From contig JAKLGS010000039.1 in NCBI GenBank assembly GCA_022710505.1, positions 1-6,978 on the forward strand: a DNA stretch of 6,978 nucleotides, read 5' to 3'. The DNA comes from Patescibacteria group bacterium (GTDB lineage: Bacteria; Patescibacteriota; WWE3; UBA101185; UBA10185). A program made the position numbers and the translations under genes. Each line of letters opens with the position of its first letter. Within the stretch, counting starts at the first letter, position 1. Below are positions 3,060-6,978 of the stretch, piece after piece. The notes under the pieces were generated by a model that saw nothing but the letters and a program-made list of their open reading frames with translations, ran no database searches and had not been told where the DNA came from.

Positions 3060-5585
3060 GAACTTCTTCCCACTTCCACAAGGACATGGATCATTCCTCC
3101 CCACCTTCTCTCTACCAGATTCAATTTTTTCTACCTTCATTTCTCGCCCCGAATCATCGACTACTTTTCTCTCGCTCATTTCCATACCCTCTTCAGAAAC
3201 ACCTGTCTCCAACTCACTTTTATGATATGTAAGTTTTCTAGAAACATCCGAATGAGAACTTTTTTCAGGAACAGCATCTTTTGAAATTGAAGATAATCTT
3301 TCTCCTACCATCGAATAAACCTTAGAAACTAAGATCTCAAATCTTTCATGACCTTCTCTTTTATATTCAACCATAGGATCTCTTTGCGCGTAACCTCTCA
3401 ATCCAATACCTTCCCTTAACTGATCCATATCAACCAAATGGTCCATCCACATAAAATCTATAACAGGACATCCAAATCCACTAACAATTTGAAACCATGT
3501 TTCTTTTCCAAATTCCTTTTCACGCTCATCCCAAAACTCCCTACTCAAAGAAGAAAATTCTGAAAACTTTTCAACCAACCAATCTTTGTAATCTTCAACC
3601 CCGCCCCCGAGCTCTAGTATTCTTCTCCTTAATTTATAAATAACCTCCCTGTGAGTATTCATAATATCGTCCATCTCAACTAACTGTTTTCTTCTGTCAA
3701 AGTTAAAACCTTCCACTCTCTTTTGTGCGTTTTCTATAGACTTGGAAACAATGCCTGCTTCCAAAGGGATATTCTCGTCCAAACCAAACCTATCCATAAT
3801 TCTTGAAACAGATTCGCCACCGAAAATTCTCATCAGGTCGTCCTGTAAGGAAACAAAGAACTTCGACTCACCGGGATCGCCCTGTCGTCCGGATCTTCCT
3901 CTTAACTGATTATCAATTCTTCTGGATTCATGTCTTTCTGTACCTATAACACAAAGACCACCGGCCTCGACCACCTTTTTTTGCATATCCAAATCAACCG
4001 GGTCCCCTCCTAAAATAATATCCACACCACGGCCTGCCATATTAGTAGAGATAGTTACTGACCCCTCTCGTCCGGCTTGAGCGATTATCAAAGCCTCTCT
4101 TTCATGATTTTTTGCGTTTAAAATTTCGTGAGGAATATTTCTTCTCTGCAAAAAGTGATGAAGGAGTTCACTTTTATCAACTGACGTAGTTCCAACTAAA
4201 ACAGGCTGTCCTTTTTTATATCTTTTTTCAATTTCATCTGCTACAGCTTTAAACTTTCCTGCTTCGGTTTTGTAAACAACATCGTTGTTATCTTTTCTAA
4301 TACACTTTTTATTAGTGGGGATAATAACGACCTCTAATTTATAAATCTTAAAAAACTCTTCAGATTCGGTAGCTGCCGTACCGGTCATACCTGCAAGCTT
4401 TCCGTACATTCTAAAATAATTTTGATACGAAATTTCTGCAAGAGTTTTTGATTCTTGCTGAATGGTCACGCCCTCCTTAGCTTCGATAGCTTGATGAAGT
4501 CCGTGAGAAAACCTGTTGCTCGGAAGTAGTCTACCTGTAAATTGATCTACAATAACCACAGCTCCGTTTTTGACAACATAGTCTTTATCTTTTTCATAAA
4601 GGGTATTTGCAGAAAGAGCCTGCTCCATCAAATGAACCATTTCAAAATCCTGCTCATATAAATTCTCTATTCCTAAAAGTCGTTCTACTCTTCTGATACC
4701 CAAATCGGTTAAAGTTACATTTTTATATTTCTCCTCAACTTCGTAGTCAGTATCTTTAATAAGAGATTTAACAATTCCATTTGCTTGGTGATATCTTTCA
4801 CTCGGTTTTGCATCAGCAGTGGAAATTATCAAAGGAGTTCTTGCCATATCTATTAAAATAGAGTCAACTTCATCAACAATTGCAAAATTGTGAACACCCC
4901 AATCTCCTCTCGGATTGGTTTGAACCATATCAGAAAGAGACCTAACCATGTTGTCTCTTAAATAATCAAATCCAAACTCATGATTAGTTCCGTACACGAT
5001 GTCGCATTGATAAGCTTCTTGTCTGGTTACTTCTCTTAAATGGACAGAATAAGAATCTTCAAATTCGGTTCCTTGAAAAGAACTATCATATTTAAAAGCC
5101 CTTTCTTGCATTATTACCCCTACAGAAACTCCTAAATAATCATAAAGAGCTCCCATCCAACCGGCACCGTGTCTTGATAAATAATCGTTAGGTGTAACCA
5201 AATGAACACCTTTCCCGCCAAGGGAATTTAGATATATAGGAAGTGTGGCGGTAAGAGTTTTACCCTCACCTGTTTTTTGCTCAGCGATTTTTCCTTGATG
5301 TAAAACTATCCCAGCTAAGATTTGAACATCATAGTGTCTCATATTTACAGTTCTGGTAGCGGACTCTCTGACTAAAGCGTAAGCTTCGGGAAGTATTTTA
5401 TTTAAGTAGTTATCAATTTCTTTCTCATCAAACTTACGTAATTCTTCTTTCCATTTTTTTGTTTTTCCCTGAATTTCTTCCTTACTTAACTTCTTAACAC
5501 CTTCCTCAAGAGAATTAACTTCTTCAACAACAGGCCATATTTTATTCAATTGTTTTTCATTTGTGTCAAATAATGAACCGAACAT
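3033..5585 (-). CDS. secA: Preprotein translocase ATPase SecA
   Basis: ATP-driven motor that pushes unfolded preproteins through SecYEG. The 850 residues hold NBD1 with Walker A TGEGKT (105-110), TPNDYLSRHG (131-140), YGTNHEFGFDYLRDNM (198-213) and DEVD (238-241). The preprotein cross-linking domain follows, then LAGMTGTA (397-404), and NBD2 with TNMAGRGVDI (514-523) and QLRGRSGRQGDPG (560-572). The scaffold helix region has WMDHLVDMDQLREGI...LRGYAQRDP (713-737). A charged linker (about 770-827) leads to the C-terminal zinc/SecB-type motif GRNDPCPCGSGKKFKNCHG, with Cys834, Cys836, Cys845 and His846. Two departures stand out. About 60 residues normally forming the helical wing domain are missing after residue 657, replaced by a GGG link. 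About 20 extra residues (165-185) sit before YGTNHEF. The ATG at 5585 is preceded by an extended -10 and no Shine-Dalgarno. It follows uppP by 25 bp on the same strand. The last codons lie inside the repeat array. Confidence 0.97.
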   Translation of the reverse strand: MFGSLFDTNEKQLNKIWPVVEEVNSLEEGVKKLSKEEIQGKTKKWKEELRKFDEKEIDNYLNKILPEAYALVRESATRTVNMRHYDVQILAGIVLHQGKIAEQKTGEGKTLTATLPIYLNSLGGKGVHLVTPNDYLSRHGAGWMGALYDYLGVSVGVIMQERAFKYDSSFQGTEFEDSYSVHLREVTRQEAYQCDIVYGTNHEFGFDYLRDNMVRSLSDMVQTNPRGDWGVHNFAIVDEVDSILIDMARTPLIISTADAKPSERYHQANGIVKSLIKDTDYEVEEKYKNVTLTDLGIRRVERLLGIENLYEQDFEMVHLMEQALSANTLYEKDKDYVVKNGAVVIVDQFTGRLLPSNRFSHGLHQAIEAKEGVTIQQESKTLAEISYQNYFRMYGKLAGMTGTAATESEEFFKIYKLEVVIIPTNKKCIRKDNNDVVYKTEAGKFKAVADEIEKRYKKGQPVLVGTTSVDKSELLHHFLQRRNIPHEILNAKNHEREALIIAQAGREGSVTISTNMAGRGVDIILGGDPVDLDMQKKVVEAGGLCVIGTERHESRRIDNQLRGRSGRQGDPGESKFFVSLQDDLMRIFGGESVSRIMDRFGLDENIPLEAGIVSKSIENAQKRVEGFNFDRRKQLVEMDDIMNTHREVIYKLRRRILELGGGVEDYKDWLVEKFSEFSSLSREFWDEREKEFGKETWFQIVSGFGCPVIDFMWMDHLVDMDQLREGIGLRGYAQRDPMVEYKREGHERFEILVSKVYSMVGERLSSISKDAVPEKSSHSDVSRKLTYHKSELETGVSEEGMEMSERKVVDDSGREMKVEKIESGREKVGRNDPCPCGSGKKFKNCHGKNI

Positions 5586-5594
5586 AACAAGATG

Positions 5595-5603
5595 ATTTTA
5601 GCA
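5595..5603 (-). promoter_or_regulatory. Probable secA promoter, extended -10, leaderless type
   Basis: On the minus strand TGC-TAAAAT (5603 to 5595) forms an extended -10 (TGnTAAAAT) ending 9 nt before the secA ATG, within the 25-bp gap after uppP. No convincing -35 is seen 16-18 bases upstream, which an extended -10 can tolerate. A start here would make secA mRNA leaderless and separately expressible from uppP. Confidence 0.5.
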
Positions 5604-5610
5604 GATTTGC

Positions 5611-6429
5611 TTAGATGTAGAATAAGATTATTAAAAATACTGCTAAACCTAACCTGTAAAATATAAAAGGGTAAAGCTTGTTGTTTTTAACAAACTTCAT
5701 CATAAAATTGATTGCTATTATACCGACTAAAAAACTTGAAAAAAAACCAACCATCATGGGGGCAATTTCCGCCATATTTAAATAATCCAGAGACGAAATA
5801 ATTTGAGAAACTCCTGCGGCCAAGACCGCGGGAATTGATAGCAAAAAAGAAAACCTGGCAGCCTCTTTCCGACTTAGTCCAAAGAACATACCTCCGGAAA
5901 TGGTAGAACCCGACCTCGATATACCAGGTAAAAGAGCTAAAGCTTGAAAAATTCCTACTCTAAAACTTTTACCGACGGATATTTCATCCTTAACAATCAA
6001 TCTTTTTTTAAATCTTTTTTCAGCAATGTACATTATAAGAGTTCCCACTAACAAAAATATAATTACGAACCAAATTCCTCTAAATTTATTTTCTAAAAAA
6101 TCTCCGAAGAAGAGCCCTGCTAACCCTACAGGTATCGATGCGATAAAAATTTTGAAAGCCAACCAAGATTTCGAGGAGTAGTGATTGAAAGATTTTTTAT
6201 GCTTCTTAATATCCAAAAAAAGTGACTTAATTATTGATAAAATATCTTTCCAAAAAACAACAATAAGAGCGAATAATGTTCCGAGGTGAAGCGTGGTATC
6301 AAAGGACAAAGAGTGCTCCCCCCAACCTAAAACATCCGGAAAAATTATGAGGTGTGCAGAAGAAGAAACAGGTAAAAATTCTGTCAAACCTTGGACTATC
6401 CCTAAAATGAGAGCTTTGATTAAAGGCAC
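5611..6429 (-). CDS. uppP: Undecaprenyl-diphosphatase UppP (BacA family)
   Basis: Integral membrane phosphatase that converts undecaprenyl diphosphate to undecaprenyl phosphate, recycling the lipid carrier of peptidoglycan and other surface glycans; overexpression gives bacitracin resistance. The 272 residues are of usual length and mostly hydrophobic. The first family motif QGLTEFLPVSSSAHL (13-27) supplies Glu17 and His26. The second, PGISRSGSTISGG (168-180), supplies Arg172, and the two motifs face each other in the known fold. Gln13 replaces the first Glu of the E. coli motif, a common variant. Translation starts at GTG 6429, two bases after the stop of the upstream gene. GGAAAGG (6443-6437) sits seven bases before it as a clear Shine-Dalgarno inside the upstream gene. 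The tight spacing points to translational coupling. secA follows after 25 bp. Confidence 0.95.
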   Translation of the reverse strand: MPLIKALILGIVQGLTEFLPVSSSAHLIIFPDVLGWGEHSLSFDTTLHLGTLFALIVVFWKDILSIIKSLFLDIKKHKKSFNHYSSKSWLAFKIFIASIPVGLAGLFFGDFLENKFRGIWFVIIFLLVGTLIMYIAEKRFKKRLIVKDEISVGKSFRVGIFQALALLPGISRSGSTISGGMFFGLSRKEAARFSFLLSIPAVLAAGVSQIISSLDYLNMAEIAPMMVGFFSSFLVGIIAINFMMKFVKNNKLYPFIFYRLGLAVFLIILFYI

Positions 6430-6431
6430 TG

Positions 6432-6978
6432 TTAAACCTTTCCGAATATTAACAAATTGTCTGAATTCGTATAACCGGCTACAACTTCAGTTTCGACTTC
6501 ACTAAAATAATTTTCCAAACTGTCTACAAAAATATTAACTTCTTCCTGGAAAAATTCAGTATATATTCTACTAAACACAATATGACCTCCGGGTCTAATT
6601 AATCTTTTTACGGCAGAAATGAAGTTTCCTGTTTTACCAAGATCCGGGTACTTGTCACCGTTCAAAACATCTACAATTAACAAATCTAAAGAGCTGGGAG
6701 CTATATCGTTTTCTTCAGGCTCTATTACTATCCTCAAAGCATCCTCATGAATAATTCTATGATTTGGAATCTTATCAACATAAAAATACTCCTTGGCTAG
6801 TTTAATCATCACTTCATCATATTCAACACTTGTAATATCTACCTCTGGGTAAGATCTCGATAATAGATGAGCTAAAGTTCCCCCGCCCAATCCTAAAATT
6901 AAAATATTTTGTATATCAGTAAAACGTTCCTTTATAGAATCTGACATCTGCCCCCAATATAATTTAGGACAAGCTGGA
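6432..6978 (-). CDS. Spermidine-synthase-like SAM-binding protein, C-terminal part (cut by window edge)
   Basis: Rossmann-fold protein of the spermidine synthase/methyltransferase type, truncated at its N-terminus by the window. Residues are counted from the first Met at 6947. The nucleotide-binding loop is ILGLGGGTLAHLL (17-29). The acidic ribose ligand is Glu42 in SVEYDE, and the adenine-side acid is Asp69 in HEDA. An LLIVDVLNGD strand (89-98) carries Asp93, and AVKRLIRPGGHIVFS (112-126) is the typical strand after motif III. The frame stays open through ten more codons to 6978 and reads LYWGQM before the Met, as expected inside such a protein. The Met at 6947 is therefore probably internal, and the gene continues beyond the edge. 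No Shine-Dalgarno stands before that Met. Many such genes are polyamine-synthase homologues of unproven substrate, so neither aminopropyl nor methyl transfer can be chosen. It ends two bases before uppP. Confidence 0.75.
   Translation of the reverse strand, partial: PACPKLYWGQMSDSIKERFTDIQNILILGLGGGTLAHLLSRSYPEVDITSVEYDEVMIKLAKEYFYVDKIPNHRIIHEDALRIVIEPEENDIAPSSLDLLIVDVLNGDKYPDLGKTGNFISAVKRLIRPGGHIVFSRIYTEFFQEEVNIFVDSLENYFSEVETEVVAGYTNSDNLLIFGKV
6437..6443 (-). promoter_or_regulatory. Shine-Dalgarno of uppP
   Basis: GGAAAGG on the minus strand, seven bases before the GTG at 6429, lies within the last codons of the upstream gene. It decides the GTG start. It is the only strong Shine-Dalgarno in front of any gene in this window. 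Confidence 0.7.

Larger units (their letters stand above)
2751..3063. repeat. Four degenerate 75-bp tandem repeats with stem-loops
   Basis: The convergent spacer between the TMTC-like gene and secA is made of about four diverged units starting at 2766, 2841, 2916 and 2991, each exactly 75 bp from the next. Each begins with the apex of a small hairpin: CATCAC-ATA-GTGATG at 2836-2850, CGC-AAA-GCG at 2914-2922, CATCAC-GAA-GTGACG at 2986-3000, and a decayed CCC-AAA-GCG at 2764-2772. A larger stem-loop follows. Units 1 and 4 are nearly identical in both stem arms (AAAAATTGTGGCGCA and TTTTTTCCGTGACAATTTTT) but differ in the loop. Units 2 and 3 have diverged with compensatory changes. The array is edged by ATAATTTTTTGAAC (2751-2764) and ACAATTTTTGAAC (3051-3063). 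The right unit overlaps the last nine sense codons and the stop of secA. The array may act as a 3' structure or bidirectional terminator, or be a REP-like element. Confidence 0.75.

Noticed and set aside
2751..3063. CRISPR array, tRNA cluster (75-nt period) or integron attC sites
   Set aside because: There are no constant repeats with unique spacers, and no T-loop or CCA-like tRNA features. No GTTRRRY/RYYYAAC core sites flank the stems.
3048..3284. 78-codon plus-strand open frame
   Set aside because: Antisense shadow of the secA C-terminal linker and zinc motif.
6293..6505. 70-codon plus-strand open frame
   Set aside because: Antisense to the conserved uppP N-terminus and the end of the SAM-binding gene; no family features.

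Overview
The window is AT-rich, roughly one third G+C by eye, and gene-dense. All complete genes end in TAA or TAG and no UGA is read as sense, so the standard bacterial code fits. Its proteins are divergent: a SecA with a much reduced helical wing domain, a short RpoB N-terminus, and a TMTC-like membrane protein with C-terminal TPRs. Together with the small intergenic gaps this suggests an uncultivated Candidate Phyla Radiation (Patescibacteria) bacterium, perhaps Microgenomates-like. That placement is inference, since no marker gene is complete enough to settle it.

Layout from left to right: (1) minus-strand start of rpoB, cut by the window edge. (2) A 187-bp gap holding a rho-independent terminator, a likely rpoB promoter almost touching the start codon, and a possible small RNA or leader. 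(3) lepB, signal peptidase I, minus strand. (4) A short divergent promoter region with a perfect 15-bp palindrome. (5) A plus-strand gene for a 555-residue TMTC-like multi-pass protein with TPRs. (6) A roughly 280-bp convergent spacer filled by about four degenerate 75-bp tandem repeats, each folding into a stem-loop. (7) secA, minus strand. (8) uppP, minus strand. (9) The 3' part of a spermidine-synthase-like SAM-binding protein, minus strand, running off the right edge and probably translationally coupled to uppP.

Most of the genes serve the cell envelope. SecA drives preproteins through SecYEG and LepB removes their signal peptides. UppP regenerates undecaprenyl phosphate, the carrier for wall and glycan precursors. 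The TMTC-like protein is a plausible user of a polyprenyl-phosphate sugar donor for exported glycoproteins. rpoB is the outlier and is not preceded by rplJ/rplL here.

The most unusual part is the 75-bp repeat array between the convergent 3' ends of the TMTC-like gene and secA. Its stems keep pairing through compensatory base changes, and its rightmost unit includes the last codons of secA. A second theme is that four genes (rpoB, lepB, the TMTC-like gene and secA) each have a -10-like box 9-13 nt before the start codon and no Shine-Dalgarno sequence, which suggests leaderless or very short-leader mRNAs. The internal operon gene uppP, in contrast, has a clear Shine-Dalgarno and a GTG start.
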